Positions 36,499 to 47,447 are shown, counted from the first letter of the stretch. The stretch: DNA of 64,000 bases from Deltaproteobacteria bacterium HGW-Deltaproteobacteria-12 (GCA_002840565.1 PHBK01000002.1:124001-188000), one strand, 5' to 3'. The notes: generated by a model not told the origin, from the letters alone. Translations and numbers: made by a program.

Positions 36499-36960
36499 TT
36501 ATTTCTTATCCTTGCTCAACATATCCTTTAATTCCGCAATAAACTCTCCTACATCACGAAATTGACGGTAAACGGAGGCAAAACGGACATAGGCGACACC
36601 ATCGAGTATCTTGAGTTCACTCATTACCTTTTCCCCGATTACAGTGGAGGGAATTTCCTCACCCTGAAATTCCTGGCAGGCCTGTTCGACATTTTCGACA
36701 ATTTTCTCTATGGCCTCCATACTGATTGGCCTTTTTTCACAAGCTCTCATTACCCCGTTGCGAATTTTCAGACGATCAAAGGCTTCGCGGCGGTCGTCTT
36801 TTTTCACCACCATGGGCAGGATATCTTCAACAAATTCGTATGTAGTAAAACGCCTGCTGCACCCAAGGCATTCGCGGCGGCGGCGGATCGCCTTGCCGTC
36901 TTTACTGATCCGGGAATCAATAACCTTGTTTTCGGCATTCGAGCAAAAAGGACATTTCAT
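36499..36960 (-). CDS. nrdR: Transcriptional repressor NrdR
   Basis: A 153-residue repressor of ribonucleotide reductase genes. N-terminal zinc ribbon ([15 protein letters not shown] and [12 protein letters not shown]), then an ATP-cone domain ([16 protein letters not shown]) that senses ATP/dATP. A likely target, the nrdJ promoter with an NrdR-like box, is at 21971-22024. Confidence 0.97.
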   Translation of the reverse strand: MKCPFCSNAENKVIDSRISKDGKAIRRRRECLGCSRRFTTYEFVEDILPMVVKKDDRREAFDRLKIRNGVMRACEKRPISMEAIEKIVENVEQACQEFQGEEIPSTVIGEKVMSELKILDGVAYVRFASVYRQFRDVGEFIAELKDMLSKDKK

Positions 36961-37083
36961 GACTTTACCACTAATAAAACTTATCTTAAATAATCTTCTG
37001 GATCCCGAAAGGCTTTGCCTTCGGGATCAATTCCACTAACGCTTCAAATTTCACTTCGCTCATTTTCAGCGAGTGTCATTGAC

Positions 37084-37569
37084 TTAGACTTGTTTCACAA
37101 TTATGCCGGCTTCTTGAAGCATTTCCGCCGCCAATTTGTCGGAATAGCCGTCACGAATAACGATGCGGACTATTCCCGCATTGATAATCATTTTAGAGCA
37201 GATAACGCAAGGGTGATTAGTGCAATAAAGCGTCGAACCTTTTGTTATCACCCCATGCAGTGCCGCCTGGATGATGACATTCTGCTCCGCATGAAGGCCG
37301 CGGCACAATTCGTGGCGCTCGCCGGAAGGAACATGGAGCTGCTCGCGCAGACAGCCGATATCCAGACAATGTTCCAGCTTGGAGGGAGCGCCGTTGTAAC
37401 CGGTAGAGAGAATGCGCCGATCGCGCACCAGACCCGCCCCTACTGAGCGCCTGCGGCAGGTACTGCGTCGGGAAACCAGTTCTACAATATCCAGAAAATA
37501 CGTATCCCAATCCGGACGATGATTAGCCCCTGCCGGTGCAGTTTTTGCCGATATTTTTTCCTCTGCCAT
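37084..37569 (-). CDS. dCMP deaminase-family cytidine deaminase (ComEB-like)
   Basis: A 161-residue zinc deaminase. Zinc-binding HAEQN and PCVICSKMI, plus the additional Cys/His-rich segment ([12 protein letters not shown]) seen in dCMP deaminases. Likely makes dUMP for thymidylate synthesis. Lies between glyA and nrdR, fitting a nucleotide/folate grouping. Confidence 0.9.
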   Translation of the reverse strand: MAEEKISAKTAPAGANHRPDWDTYFLDIVELVSRRSTCRRRSVGAGLVRDRRILSTGYNGAPSKLEHCLDIGCLREQLHVPSGERHELCRGLHAEQNVIIQAALHGVITKGSTLYCTNHPCVICSKMIINAGIVRIVIRDGYSDKLAAEMLQEAGIIVKQV

Positions 37570-37601
37570 ATTTCACTGTATTCCCGATGATCGATTAGGA
37601 A

Positions 37602-38855
37602 TCACGCTTTTGTCATTCTCTGTTGATACAGCGGAAACTGGTCACAAAGTGTCTTAACTCTTGCGGCCACTTCCCGAATTTTATTTTCATTGTTGATGTG
37701 CGCGATAACGTCAGCAATATAAGAAGCAATCAGCCGCATTTCATTTTCTTTCATGCCGCGGGTCGTCAAGGCGGGTGTACCGATGCGAATTCCACTGGTT
37801 ATCTGCGGACCTTTGGTGTCGAAAGGAATACCGTTTTTGTTTACTGTAATAGCGGCACGATCGAGTGCTTCTTGTGCCTCTTTTCCCGTAACGCCTTTGG
37901 CGGTCAAATCAACCAGCATCAGGTGATTATCTGTTCCCCCTGAAACAAGGCGGAAACCATGGTTCTTCAGTTCGTCGGCCAGCGCCCGGGCGTTTATTAG
38001 AATTTGCTGCTGGTATTGCTGGAATTCCGGTGTCAGCGCCTCTTTAAAGGCGACTGCTTTAGCCGCAATTATGTGCATCAGGGGCCCGCCCTGCGATCCG
38101 GGAAACACCCGGCTGTTCAAGGTTTTGGCATATGCCTCCTTGCACATAATTAATCCGCCACGGGGACCGCGCAAAGTTTTATGCGTTGTGGAAGTAACAT
38201 ATTCACAAACGGGCACCGGCGTCGGGTGCAAACCGGTCGCCACAAGTCCGGCAACATGGGCAATATCCGCCATAATAACGGCGCCGACTTCATCAGCTAT
38301 TTTCCGGAAGCGGGTAAAATCAAGTATCCGGGGATAGGCACTGGCTCCGACAATAATCATTTTCGGTTTATGTTCTTTGGCTAATTTTTCCACTTCCAGA
38401 AAATCAATCGTCTCGGAATCTTTGTCGACACCGTAAGGAATAATCTTATAATACCTGCCGGAGAAGTTGGCCGGGCTGCCGTGCGATAAATGGCCGCCAT
38501 GAGCTAAATTCATGCCCAGCACAGTATCGCCGGGCTGCAAAGCCGCAAAATAAACAGCCATATTTGCCTGAGTGCCGGAATGCGGCTGGACATTAACACT
38601 GTCGGCGCCAAAGAGTTTTTTACAGCGCTCGATGGCCAGATTCTCCACGATATCGACAAATTCACATCCGCCGTAATAGCGTTTTCCCGGATAACCTTCC
38701 GCGTATTTATTAGTCATAATGCTGCCTTGGGCTTCCAAGACTGCTTCGCTGACAAAATTCTCCGAAGCGATAAGTTCCAGTTTGCCTGACTGCCGGAGCG
38801 TTTCCAGATCAATGGCATTTTTCACTTCCGGATCAACTTTTTCTAAAAAAGACAT
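37602..38855 (-). CDS. glyA: Serine hydroxymethyltransferase
   Basis: A 417-residue PLP enzyme giving glycine and methylene-tetrahydrofolate. Starts [21 protein letters not shown] near 97, and the PLP lysine in [14 protein letters not shown] near 230. Met 38855 chosen with AGGAGG upstream; an upstream extension of the frame overlaps fabF and is not coding-like. Confidence 0.97.
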   Translation of the reverse strand: MSFLEKVDPEVKNAIDLETLRQSGKLELIASENFVSEAVLEAQGSIMTNKYAEGYPGKRYYGGCEFVDIVENLAIERCKKLFGADSVNVQPHSGTQANMAVYFAALQPGDTVLGMNLAHGGHLSHGSPANFSGRYYKIIPYGVDKDSETIDFLEVEKLAKEHKPKMIIVGASAYPRILDFTRFRKIADEVGAVIMADIAHVAGLVATGLHPTPVPVCEYVTSTTHKTLRGPRGGLIMCKEAYAKTLNSRVFPGSQGGPLMHIIAAKAVAFKEALTPEFQQYQQQILINARALADELKNHGFRLVSGGTDNHLMLVDLTAKGVTGKEAQEALDRAAITVNKNGIPFDTKGPQITSGIRIGTPALTTRGMKENEMRLIASYIADVIAHINNENKIREVAARVKTLCDQFPLYQQRMTKA

Positions 38856-38880
38856 GCGAGTAAATTCCTCCTGCAGGTAA

Positions 38881-40122
38881 TTAATCGGAATATTTTTTAA
38901 ATAATAGTACCGAGTTGACACCGCCGAAACCAAAGGTGCTCGAAAGGGCTGCGGCAATGTCTTTTTTACGGGATGTATGGGCAACGAAGTCCAGATCACA
39001 TTCGGGGTCAGGATTATCCAGGTTGATCGTCGGCGGAATAACACCTTCGGCCAGGGCAAGGACGGTGAAAATGGCTTCCACCCCGCCGGTCGCACCCAGC
39101 ATATGGCCGGTCATCGACTTTGTGGAACTGATCATTAGCTTCGAAGCATGCTCTCCGAAAACGGTTTTGACTGCCTGTGTTTCATACAGGTCATTGAGCG
39201 GTGTTGATGTGCCGTGAGCGTTGATGTAATCTATGTCGGCAACATTTAAGCCGGCATCCTGAATTGCCATGAGCATGCTGCGCGCAGCGCCTTCGTGTCC
39301 GGGAGGCGGCGCGGCCATATGAAAGGCGTCGGATGTGCAGCCATAACCGGCAAGCTCTGCGTAAATACGGGCTCCCCTCTTGAGGGCAAGGGATAGCTCT
39401 TCCAGAATAATGATGCCGCATCCTTCGCCGATCACAAAACCGTCACGGCCTTTATCGAACGGCCTGCTGGCTTTCTGAGGTTCCGAGTTCCGTGCCGACA
39501 GCGCCCGCATGGAATTAAAACCGGCAACAGCCAGGGGCGTTATTGCCGCTTCCGCACCGCCCGTAATCATAATATCGGCGGCGCCATGGGCAATTGCATT
39601 ATAGGCATCCCCGATTGCCGATGTTCCGGCAGCGCAGGCAGTAACGGTACAATTGATCGGGCCTTTAGCTCCAAAGCGGATAGAGACATGACCTGCTGCC
39701 ATATTGGCCAGAATTCCCGGGACGGCAAAGGGAGAAATTTTCCGGGGGCCGGAGGCATGGAACACCTCTTTTTCATGTTCGATTGTCGCCAATCCGCCTA
39801 CGGCAGAACCGATGATGACACCGGCACGAGTGGATATTTCAGGGCTGATCTTCAGGGTAGCGTCGGCCACGGCCATTTCGGACGCCGCCAGCGCATAAAG
39901 GATAAAATCATCGTAGCGGCGGACTTCTTTTTTATCCACAAACTGCAGGGGATCGAAATTTTTTATTTCGGCGGCTATTTTCGTATGAAAGGCGGCGCTG
40001 TCGAATTTGGTTATAGGACCTACGCCGGATTTACCCGCAATAGCACCGTTCCAGGATTCCGCAACTGAATTTCCCAGAGGAGATAACGCACCGAGGCCGG
40101 TTACCACTACACGCCTTTTCAT
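38881..40122 (-). CDS. fabF: 3-oxoacyl-ACP synthase II
   Basis: A 413-residue condensing enzyme of fatty acid elongation. Catalytic Cys in [13 protein letters not shown], His in [11 protein letters not shown] and His in [16 protein letters not shown] 40122 chosen over an upstream in-frame TTG. Directly downstream of acpP. Confidence 0.97.
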   Translation of the reverse strand: MKRRVVVTGLGALSPLGNSVAESWNGAIAGKSGVGPITKFDSAAFHTKIAAEIKNFDPLQFVDKKEVRRYDDFILYALAASEMAVADATLKISPEISTRAGVIIGSAVGGLATIEHEKEVFHASGPRKISPFAVPGILANMAAGHVSIRFGAKGPINCTVTACAAGTSAIGDAYNAIAHGAADIMITGGAEAAITPLAVAGFNSMRALSARNSEPQKASRPFDKGRDGFVIGEGCGIIILEELSLALKRGARIYAELAGYGCTSDAFHMAAPPPGHEGAARSMLMAIQDAGLNVADIDYINAHGTSTPLNDLYETQAVKTVFGEHASKLMISSTKSMTGHMLGATGGVEAIFTVLALAEGVIPPTINLDNPDPECDLDFVAHTSRKKDIAAALSSTFGFGGVNSVLLFKKYSD

Positions 40123-40145
40123 GTGCTTCAACCTTGCCTGAAAAA

Positions 40146-40382
40146 CTAATTAATGCCTTTGTTTTTAAGATAATTAATAACGTCCTGAATGGTGCGTATT
40201 TTTTCCAGTTCCTCGTCCGCTATTTCCAGCCCGAACACTTCTTCCATTTCCATGATGAGCTCAACCAGATCCAGTGAATCTGCACCCAAATCATCAATAA
40301 AAGAAGCTTCCGGAACACATTCTTCACGGGTTACATCCAGTTGCTCCATAACGAGCTTAATGACTTTTTCTTCTAATGTCAT
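40146..40382 (-). CDS. acpP: Acyl carrier protein
   Basis: A 78-residue acidic carrier. The phosphopantetheine attachment site is Ser36 in [12 protein letters not shown] 40382 has GGAGG seven bases upstream. Between fabD and fabF. Confidence 0.97.
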   Translation of the reverse strand: MTLEEKVIKLVMEQLDVTREECVPEASFIDDLGADSLDLVELIMEMEEVFGLEIADEELEKIRTIQDVINYLKNKGIN

Positions 40383-40473
40383 GCCCAATCCTCCTTCATT
40401 CTATTATTACATCGGAACTTTAATTATTTGTTGATCTTTTACCTTTTTTTCAGAAATAATTCCTTAGTTTTTT

Positions 40474-41415
40474 CTATACGGCCAGAATTTCTGCAATTTT
40501 ATGCAGAGAAGCAACATCTTCGACGCTATATAGTTTGATATTTCTGTTTATCCTTTTAATCAGGCCGCTAAGTGTCCGTTTCGGGCCGATTTCAATTATA
40601 GTATCCACACCCATTTGCGCCATTCTTTCGATTGATTGCCGCCACTTAACCGGAGATACAATTTGCCGGAGCAAAAGCTCACGGGCATTTTCCGGAGTAT
40701 AAACAACATCGGGATCACAGTTCGGGATCACCGGAGTGATAAAATTCTGAAATTTGATCTTATCCAAAGCGTCAGCAAACTTATTGGCGGCGCTTTGCAA
40801 CAAACTGCAATGACAGGGAGCGCTGATCGGCAAAAGAACTGTCTTCATGGCGCCCTTTTGCTTTGCCGCCTGCATTGCTTTTCCGACTGCACCGGCATGA
40901 CCGGATACAACAACCTGTTCCGGTGCATTATAGATCACCAAAGAAACATATTCCTGCCGGTTGTTTATTTCGCGGCATATCTCTTCTACGGCATGATCAT
41001 CCATGCCGATGATTGCCCCCATCGCACCAATACCGGGCGGCACTGCATCCTGATGATAACGTGCCCGTGCCTGTACCAGAGGAAAAACATCATCAAAGGC
41101 TATCGCACCGGCAGCATAGAGGGCGCAATATTCACCAAGACTGTGCCCGGCCAGAACTGACGGCTGAACAGCAGTTTTTTCTTTAAAAACAGTATAAATT
41201 GCAATATTTAACGTTAAAACGGCAATTTGCGTATTGACTGTTAAATCGAGTTCTTCCTGGGACGCTTCAAAACAGAGGCGGCGCATATCTATCCCCAACA
41301 GGGAACTCGCCTGATGGAACACATTGCGAACGCTCGCAAATTCATTAAATAAGGAGTTTCCCATTCCCGGGTGCTGCGTTCCCTGACCGGGAAAGACCAG
41401 AGCAATTTTAGCCAT
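40474..41415 (-). CDS. fabD: Malonyl-CoA:ACP transacylase
   Basis: A 313-residue enzyme loading malonyl onto ACP. MAKIALVFPGQGTQ at the N-terminus, nucleophile GHSLGEYCALYAAG (Ser near 91), and catalytic His in ISAPCHCSLLQ. Start at Met 41415. Upstream lies a 157-bp gap, then rpmF; plsX and fabH, usual here, are absent. Confidence 0.95.
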   Translation of the reverse strand: MAKIALVFPGQGTQHPGMGNSLFNEFASVRNVFHQASSLLGIDMRRLCFEASQEELDLTVNTQIAVLTLNIAIYTVFKEKTAVQPSVLAGHSLGEYCALYAAGAIAFDDVFPLVQARARYHQDAVPPGIGAMGAIIGMDDHAVEEICREINNRQEYVSLVIYNAPEQVVVSGHAGAVGKAMQAAKQKGAMKTVLLPISAPCHCSLLQSAANKFADALDKIKFQNFITPVIPNCDPDVVYTPENARELLLRQIVSPVKWRQSIERMAQMGVDTIIEIGPKRTLSGLIKRINRNIKLYSVEDVASLHKIAEILAV

Positions 41416-41572
41416 TGCATATCTCACTATCAATTAATTGACTGGCAGGCATTGGTGCGCGGCATAAGGAATCTGCAGAACTGCCCGGGGGCAGCCAGCG
41501 TATTGCCAAACGGTTCGCGAAGCCGATCACCAGGGCTGACATAATCAGCAGGATATAAGGGGCGACTTCCGT

Positions 41573-41758
41573 TCAGGATATTTTTTCAATTGGTGTAATT
41601 TCCCTGCCTTTATAGGTGCCGCATTTGGGGCACATGCGATGGGGCAATTTCACTTCCTTGCACTGCGGGCACAGAGATGCTGCCGGTGATTGCAAAAAAT
41701 CATGCGCTCTTCTCTGATTACGGCGCGTTCTGGAATGTCGTTTTACTGGATTTGGCAT
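41573..41758 (-). CDS. rpmF: 50S ribosomal protein L32
   Basis: A 61-residue ribosomal protein: MPNPVKRHSRTRRNQRRAHD, then a zinc-binding set CPQCKE and CPKCGTYKGRE. Follows the DUF177 gene with the normal short spacing and has a GAGG RBS. Confidence 0.97.
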   Translation of the reverse strand: MPNPVKRHSRTRRNQRRAHDFLQSPAASLCPQCKEVKLPHRMCPKCGTYKGREITPIEKIS

Positions 41759-41770
41759 AACTTAACCTCT

Positions 41771-42310
41771 TCAATTAATTTTAATATTTTTTAATACAGC
41801 CAACCTGGGATCAACAAATTCTGAATCACAATTGCAGGAAGCCACATTCTTATTTATGCCACAACGCGGGCATAATCCTTTGCACTCTTCGGAACAGAGC
41901 GGTTTAATTGGAATTTGCAGAATAATCTGTTCGCAGACAATCGCCGTGAGATCTATAAAATCGCCCTGATAATAACTTATTTCCAATTCGTCCGCCTGGA
42001 TTTCCACCTCTTCTTTAATCTCCGGTTTTAAGGGAACAAGAGTATATGAAAAATCGGCAGCTACGGGAAGTGTTGCATCCTCCAGGCAACGGCCGCAGCT
42101 GATAACAAGAAGCGCAGATAGATTGCCTTTTATAAAAATAGTGCTGGAAGCCTTGGTTATGCGGCATTCTACATCGGCTTTCTGTAAGCTGAAATCAGGC
42201 TGGTCATTATCCTGAAGGCATTGGGCAAACCATTTGCCGTCACCGGAGAAAACGATGTTCAGTCCTTCTTCAGGAATTGTCTGCACATTAATTTTCAAAG
42301 AATTAGACAT
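41771..42310 (-). CDS. DUF177/YceD-family protein
   Basis: A 179-residue protein of the YceD/DUF177 family, almost always upstream of rpmF and linked to 23S rRNA accumulation. Cys pairs CGRCLEDA, CSEECKGLCPRCG and CNCDSEF are characteristic. The product acts in ribosome biogenesis; the details are not settled. Confidence 0.92.
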   Translation of the reverse strand: MSNSLKINVQTIPEEGLNIVFSGDGKWFAQCLQDNDQPDFSLQKADVECRITKASSTIFIKGNLSALLVISCGRCLEDATLPVAADFSYTLVPLKPEIKEEVEIQADELEISYYQGDFIDLTAIVCEQIILQIPIKPLCSEECKGLCPRCGINKNVASCNCDSEFVDPRLAVLKNIKIN

Positions 42311-42398
42311 GGAAAGTCTGCTGCCTCTGCAAAATTACGCCTATTGCGTTAAGCGCGGGAGTTAATTATAAATCTTTGCCCTTGTCAAGCATAATTAT

Positions 42399-42845
42399 TT
42401 ATTTGCGCTTGTTTTGGTAGATTCCTTTTTTGCTGAGCGCATCAATCAAAACCTGACGATCCATCTTCCGGACATTATTATAGTTAATAATAATTTCTTT
42501 TATATCATCCTTATCTTCCTGAGCATTTTTTTTAAAATGAAGGAAAAAATGTTTATCCTGATTTTGCAGCGACCATGATTCAATTGTTGGATAAGCAATT
42601 TCTTTCTTCGCGAAATTTCCTGTTCCAAACATTATATAATCCTGACTAAGAATGATCATTGGAGTTTTGATTACATAGACAGTGACAATTAAAAAGATAG
42701 CACCTAAAAGAAAAGCGACAATTCCCAAAAGCCTTGTTTCTTCCGCGGAGATATACTGCACGCCGACGAAAAAGCAGCAAATAGCCAGACAAACAGATAT
42801 AATAGCTTGTCGCGGTCTTTCATATATTTTAGTATCTGTATTCAT
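42399..42845 (-). CDS. Hypothetical two-helix membrane protein
   Basis: A 148-residue protein with two adjacent membrane helices (about 15-60) and a charged C-terminal domain that could be a PH-like fold (IILSQDYIMFGTGNFAKKEI). I do not recognise a named family. Lies upstream of the DUF177 gene, divergent from gltX. Confidence 0.6.
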   Translation of the reverse strand: MNTDTKIYERPRQAIISVCLAICCFFVGVQYISAEETRLLGIVAFLLGAIFLIVTVYVIKTPMIILSQDYIMFGTGNFAKKEIAYPTIESWSLQNQDKHFFLHFKKNAQEDKDDIKEIIINYNNVRKMDRQVLIDALSKKGIYQNKRK

Positions 42846-43036
42846 GCCTCAACATCCTCCGGTCGCTTTCAGCGCCCTTAATTTAAGGTAACATATTTCT
42901 TGCTTTTGCAAAGTAATATCTATTTCATCAATATTGCAAGGTGTTTTTAACCCGTAATTGGCGTGTTTCAGGAAATGCGGCTTGACAAAAGGCCGCTGCC
43001 AATCCTATAAGGCATGCAAAAAACAAGGTAAATAAT

Positions 43037-44446
43037 ATGACGGAAAAAGTACGAACACGTTTTGCGCCCTCACCTACCGGTTTTCTGCACATCGGTGGCG
43101 CCCGGACTGCCCTTTTTAGCTGGCTTTTTGCCCGCCATAATGGCGGCGAATTTGTGCTGCGGGTTGAAGATACCGATCAGATAAGATCAACCGAAGAATC
43201 AACTAAAGCAATCCTTGATGCCATGACCTGGCTCGGGCTAAACTGGGATGAAGGGCCGCACTTTCAGGCACAACGCGTTGATTTACATCGTGAAATGGTG
43301 CAGAAATTAATAGACGAAGGGAAAGCCTACTACTGCACTTGCAGCTCCGAAGAGCTGGAGGCCAGCAGAAAACAGGCCATGGCTACCGGAAAGAAACCAA
43401 AATACGACGGCACCTGCCGCGACAAGAACTTAAAGAAATCACCCGGCAGTGTTGTGCGATTTCGCGGGGCGCAAACCGGGACAACAGTTGTGGAAGACCT
43501 CGTTAAAGGCAACATCATTTTTAATAACGATGAGTTGGATGATTTAATCATCGAGCGGGGCGATGGTTATCCCACCTATAATTTTGCCGTCGTTGTCGAT
43601 GATGCCCTGATGAATATAACGCATGTAATCCGCGGTGATGACCATGTCAACAACACTCCCCGCCAGATTCTGATGTATGAGGCGCTTGGTTTTGCTGTTC
43701 CCAAATTTGCCCACGTTCCGATGATTCTGGGAGCGGATAAGGCGCGTTTAAGCAAGCGCCATGGAGCCACCTCCGTTATGGCCTATAAAGAGATGGGCTA
43801 TCTGCCGGAAGCGCTGGTTAATTATCTGGTGCGCCTGAGCTGGGCGCATGGAGATCAGGAAATTTTTTCTCTGCCGGAACTGATTAATTTATTTACCCTC
43901 GACGCTGTCGGCAAATCACCGGCTGTTTTTAATCCCGAAAAATTGCTCTGGCTAAACGCGCACTATATAAAGGAAGCAAGTACTGAAAGGCTGATGGTAG
44001 AGATGAAGCCCCTTTGGCCTGCGGATGCCCCGACCGGCGATGCCGTGTTTACGCAAAAAGTCATTGCCGACCTGCAGCCGCGTGTCAAAACGCTGGTGGA
44101 AATGGCCGCGATGGCGGACTTTTATTTTGCCGGGCAGGTTCAATATGAAGAGCAGGCGGCACAGAAGTTTTTAGTGCCCGACGTAACTGCCCATTTGCAG
44201 GCAATGCTTGCCGCGATTCCCGCAGTGCAGAATTTCAGCAAAACGGGCATCGAAGAATTCCTCAAGGCCTTTACTCAGGAGCGCGACATCAAGTTCAAGG
44301 TGATTGCCCAGCCGCTCCGGGTTGCCCTGACCGGTAAAACCGTCAGTCCCGGCATTGACGAAGTTATGGTTACACTGGGGAAAGATCGCGTAGTGCAAAG
44401 ACTTAATGATGCCATAGGCTATATTGAAGATCGCAGCAGATCATAA
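43037..44446 (+). CDS. gltX: Glutamyl-tRNA synthetase
   Basis: A 469-residue class I synthetase. HIGH-type motif [15 protein letters not shown] at 9-23, and the KMSKS equivalent [11 protein letters not shown] near 236. A CTC-CSSEELE zinc-like region is near 99. RBS AAGGT. The tRNA-Glu gene lies 160 bp downstream on the same strand. Confidence 0.97.
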   Translation: MTEKVRTRFAPSPTGFLHIGGARTALFSWLFARHNGGEFVLRVEDTDQIRSTEESTKAILDAMTWLGLNWDEGPHFQAQRVDLHREMVQKLIDEGKAYYCTCSSEELEASRKQAMATGKKPKYDGTCRDKNLKKSPGSVVRFRGAQTGTTVVEDLVKGNIIFNNDELDDLIIERGDGYPTYNFAVVVDDALMNITHVIRGDDHVNNTPRQILMYEALGFAVPKFAHVPMILGADKARLSKRHGATSVMAYKEMGYLPEALVNYLVRLSWAHGDQEIFSLPELINLFTLDAVGKSPAVFNPEKLLWLNAHYIKEASTERLMVEMKPLWPADAPTGDAVFTQKVIADLQPRVKTLVEMAAMADFYFAGQVQYEEQAAQKFLVPDVTAHLQAMLAAIPAVQNFSKTGIEEFLKAFTQERDIKFKVIAQPLRVALTGKTVSPGIDEVMVTLGKDRVVQRLNDAIGYIEDRSRS

Positions 44447-44608
44447 TAAAATGTTTCACTGCTGCTTGGGCTCAGCATTAATTTCGTCTTGACTTTTGTA
44501 ATAGGATTGAATAGATACTCTCGCCTTAATGGTTGGCGGGAAATTGTCTTGCATTAGAACTCAGGACTGCGTTGTCGTGGTTCGGATGCAGTTTCTCAAT
44601 CATTCCAT

Positions 44609-44683
44609 GGTCCCATCGTCTAGTGGTTAGGACGCTGGCCTCTCACGCCGGAAACCGGGGTTCAAGCCCCCGTGGGACTACCA
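44609..44683 (+). tRNA. tRNA-Glu (anticodon CTC)
   Basis: A full cloverleaf of 75 nt. Acceptor GGTCCCA (44609-44615) pairs with TGGGACT (44673-44679), discriminator A, encoded CCA (44681-44683). Anticodon loop CTCTCAC gives CTC. The T-arm has GGTTCAA. Its 3' half (from 44639) is repeated at 60163-60207, so it serves as an island attachment site. Confidence 0.95.
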
Positions 44684-44684
44684 A
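44639..44684 (+). repeat. Left attachment-site repeat (attL) in tRNA-Glu
   Basis: The anticodon-loop-to-CCA part of the tRNA matches 60163-60207 over its length. The differences are one deletion and one substitution in the T-loop. Confidence 0.85.
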
Positions 44685-44726
44685 TAATATCAAGTATTTG
44701 CTTACGAATGGCCCTTCCCCATTTGC

Positions 44727-44756
44727 ATGCGGACACAAAACCGGACACAAAACATG
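44727..44756 (+). repeat. Subterminal GGACAC repeat, left copy
   Basis: Two GGACACAAA units in ATGCGGACACAAAACCGG and onwards, matched at 60056-60083 with minor changes. Candidate integrase arm sites or remnant of an integrase gene end. Nothing else is seen in 44757-44920. Confidence 0.5.
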
Positions 44757-44927
44757 CGAATTATATGATTTTTCATAACATCACACCAAGTAAAACTACC
44801 TAATATCATTACTATTTATTTTTTTCATTTGGCGCTTTTCTCAGGACACCGACGCAAAGACCAGTCACTTGGCTGTTCATATTTTATAAATGCGTTAACC
44901 CTTTAAATCTTGCCTTTAAATCTTGTC

Positions 44928-44976
44928 TTGACAGCGATACGAAAATGTCATAAATAGAATTTTACCACTTGGTAAA
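44928..44976 (+). promoter_or_regulatory. Promoter and palindromic operator before the TetR gene
   Basis: TTGACA (44928-44933), 17-bp spacer, TAAATA (44951-44956), then the palindrome TTTACC-ACTT-GGTAAA (44961-44976) at the expected transcription start. Probably the site of autoregulation by the TetR protein. No second clear copy was noticed in the island. Confidence 0.68.
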
Positions 44977-45022
44977 CTATCCATCAGATAATATAAAAAT
45001 ACAACATTAAAAAACAGGGCAA

Positions 45023-45691
45023 ATGAACATGACAAAAACCTTAGCGATAGAACCCAAAAAGCAGGAGACAAAAGACAAGATTCTGGAGGCGGCACAGCAG
45101 GTTTTTGCCACCTATTCCTATAACTCTGCAGGCATCCGCATGATCAGCGAGCTGGCCGGAGTGGATCATCCACTGATTAAGTACTATTTCGGTTCCAAGG
45201 CCGACTTGTTCCGTGAGGTCATCAGTCGGATGAGGATGCAAAGAACAGAATTACAGAAAAACTGGTTGACAAGCGTGAGAGGGATGGGGCCGACCAGGGG
45301 ATTTTCCCTTTTTCTGGATTATGTATTAGAAGACTACCGAAAAAGACCGGGGTTGTTACATCTCGTCTCGTTAAATTTCCGGCAGGCTGATCAAAAAAAA
45401 CAGACCCCCGGGTTTGATCTGATCGAGGATTTCGTCCAAACAGAAATCGTCAACATAAAGGAGAGTTTGGGTATCGATGTACCGGAACATGAAGCGGAAA
45501 TGTGGGTCCGCACGCTGGTTTTAACAAAGATCTCTTTCCTTGGAGGATCATCCAACCATGCGAAAATGATGGGCATGGATCCAAAGAGCATCGTTTATTT
45601 CAACTGGGTTAAGGAAGCGATTCTATTCAACTTTCTGCCTAGTTTGAAATTAATGATTCAACGGTCATCTTCATCAGAAAAAAAGGAGTAA
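45023..45691 (+). CDS. TetR/AcrR-family regulator
   Basis: A 222-residue TetR protein: N-terminal HTH (about 15-60; ILEAAQQVFATYSYNSAGIR, then YYFGSKADLFREV) and a ligand-binding helical domain. First gene of the island's co-directional block and three bases before the sulfatase, so it likely regulates that operon and itself. Inducer unknown. Confidence 0.92.
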   Translation: MNMTKTLAIEPKKQETKDKILEAAQQVFATYSYNSAGIRMISELAGVDHPLIKYYFGSKADLFREVISRMRMQRTELQKNWLTSVRGMGPTRGFSLFLDYVLEDYRKRPGLLHLVSLNFRQADQKKQTPGFDLIEDFVQTEIVNIKESLGIDVPEHEAEMWVRTLVLTKISFLGGSSNHAKMMGMDPKSIVYFNWVKEAILFNFLPSLKLMIQRSSSSEKKE

Positions 45692-45694
45692 TAG

Positions 45695-47353
45695 ATGAAA
45701 AAACTCGGCATTGGGTTATGTGTTATTCTTATACTGGGAATCGTTGCCTATATTTATCGGCTGACGATCCTGATGAAGGTTTATCAGATCGTCAACAATC
45801 GCCGCAATCCGGTTGAAGCCAATCGACCGGTTAACTGGAGCCAGGGACCGGATCAACCGGCGAAGCCTGCCACTGAACGCCCGCCCAATATTATCTTCAT
45901 CCTGACCGATGACATGGGGTTCAACGATGTTTCCTTTTACAACGGCGGCGCAGCCGACGGCACCCTGCAGACCCCCCACATCGATGCTATTGCCAGGGAG
46001 GGGGTTGTTTTCACCAACGGCTATGCGGTCAGCGCCACCTGTGCGCCCTCCAGGGCATCCATCCTGACCGGAAGGTACTCCACCCGCTTCGGTTTTGAAT
46101 ATACGCCCATGCCCAGTGTGGGGCCCAGAATTATGAAGATGATGACCCGGAATACCAAGCCGTCTGCTAAACCCGTCATCATTCACGATGACCGCTTTGA
46201 GCATATGAAAGATTTCTCTGAATTGGGAATGCCGGGTTCTGAAATCACTATTGCGGAGATGCTGAAAAAGGCGGGGTATTACACGGCGCACATCGGCAAA
46301 TGGCACCTGGGATACGTCAGTCCGATGCGACCCATCGACCAGGGATTTGACGACAGTCTTAATATGATGGGAATGTTTTACCTGCCGGAGGATTCGCCCC
46401 AGGTCGTCAATGCCAAACAGGATTTTGATCCCATCGACCGCATGTGCTGGGCGAGCGGGCGATTCGCCGTCCGGTTCAATGGCGGCAAGGACTTTGAACC
46501 CAGGGACTACCTGACGGACTATTTTACAGACGAGGCCATCAAGGTGATCGAGGCCAATAAAAACAGGCCCTTTTTCCTCTACCTGGCCCACTGGGGAATT
46601 CACAACCCGCTGCAGGCCAAAAAGGAAGACTACGACGCCCTCTCCCATATCAAGGATCATCGACTCCGCGTTTACGCCGCCATGATCCGGGCCGTGGACC
46701 GGGGTGTGGGACGGGTAATGGCCGCCCTCAAGGCGAACGGGATCGATGACAACACCCTGGTCATTTTCACCAGCGACAACGGGGGTGCAGGCTACCTGGG
46801 GCTTCCGGATGTCAACAAGCCCTACCGTGGCTGGAAGGCCACTTTTTTTGAAGGCGGCATCCATGTGCCCTTTTTCGCCCGCTGGCCCGGAACCATCTCA
46901 CCGGGAACCCGGTTTGACAAACCGATCAGCCACCTGGATATTTTCGGTACCGCGGCTGCCGTCTCCGGCGCCGAAATCCCCGGGGACCGAAAAATCGACG
47001 GGGTCGACCTCATGCCTTTCATACGGGGACAGAAGACCGGGGATCCCCACGAAAGCCTCTTCTGGCGGCAGGGGTATTACCGGGGCGTATTGAACGGAGG
47101 CTGGAAAATGACGGTCTCTACTCGCCCGGAGAAGGTCTGGCTGTTCAACCTCAGGGAGGATCCCACGGAACAGAACAATATCGCTGCAAAATACCCAAAG
47201 AAGGTCGCCGAATTGCGGGCTCTGCTTGAGGCGCACAACGCCGAACAGGTTGAATCGCTCTGGGAAAGCGTAGTCGAAGGACCGGTCAAGATCGATAAGA
47301 CCGGTGCGGATCCCTGGGCGGAAGGGGACGAATATATCTACTGGCCGAATTAG
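45695..47353 (+). CDS. Membrane-anchored sulfatase (arylsulfatase type)
   Basis: A 552-residue type I sulfatase that should cleave sulfate esters. Metal-binding TDDMG at 71-75. The active-site motif CAPSR (Cys116) is the Cys-type formylglycine site needing maturation by a formylglycine-generating enzyme or an anaerobic equivalent. GKWHLG near 200 and SDNGGAGYLG near 355 are family motifs. The N-terminal hydrophobic helix (5-25) should export and anchor it. Substrate unknown. Confidence 0.93.
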   Translation: MKKLGIGLCVILILGIVAYIYRLTILMKVYQIVNNRRNPVEANRPVNWSQGPDQPAKPATERPPNIIFILTDDMGFNDVSFYNGGAADGTLQTPHIDAIAREGVVFTNGYAVSATCAPSRASILTGRYSTRFGFEYTPMPSVGPRIMKMMTRNTKPSAKPVIIHDDRFEHMKDFSELGMPGSEITIAEMLKKAGYYTAHIGKWHLGYVSPMRPIDQGFDDSLNMMGMFYLPEDSPQVVNAKQDFDPIDRMCWASGRFAVRFNGGKDFEPRDYLTDYFTDEAIKVIEANKNRPFFLYLAHWGIHNPLQAKKEDYDALSHIKDHRLRVYAAMIRAVDRGVGRVMAALKANGIDDNTLVIFTSDNGGAGYLGLPDVNKPYRGWKATFFEGGIHVPFFARWPGTISPGTRFDKPISHLDIFGTAAAVSGAEIPGDRKIDGVDLMPFIRGQKTGDPHESLFWRQGYYRGVLNGGWKMTVSTRPEKVWLFNLREDPTEQNNIAAKYPKKVAELRALLEAHNAEQVESLWESVVEGPVKIDKTGADPWAEGDEYIYWPN

Positions 47354-47447
47354 CTTAACTATCGATTGGCGGGTGATCAAACCCGAACCGTCAATCATCG
47401 AAAAAACGTATTTATGCATGTAAACAAAAACAAAGGAGATAGACAAA

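Noticed and set aside
41434-41572. Remnant of plsX or fabH between rpmF and fabD
   Set aside because: Short minus-strand frames exist, but none shows a recognisable motif.
44533-44778. Plus-strand 81-codon open frame
   Set aside because: It contains the whole tRNA-Glu gene, so it is not a real protein gene.
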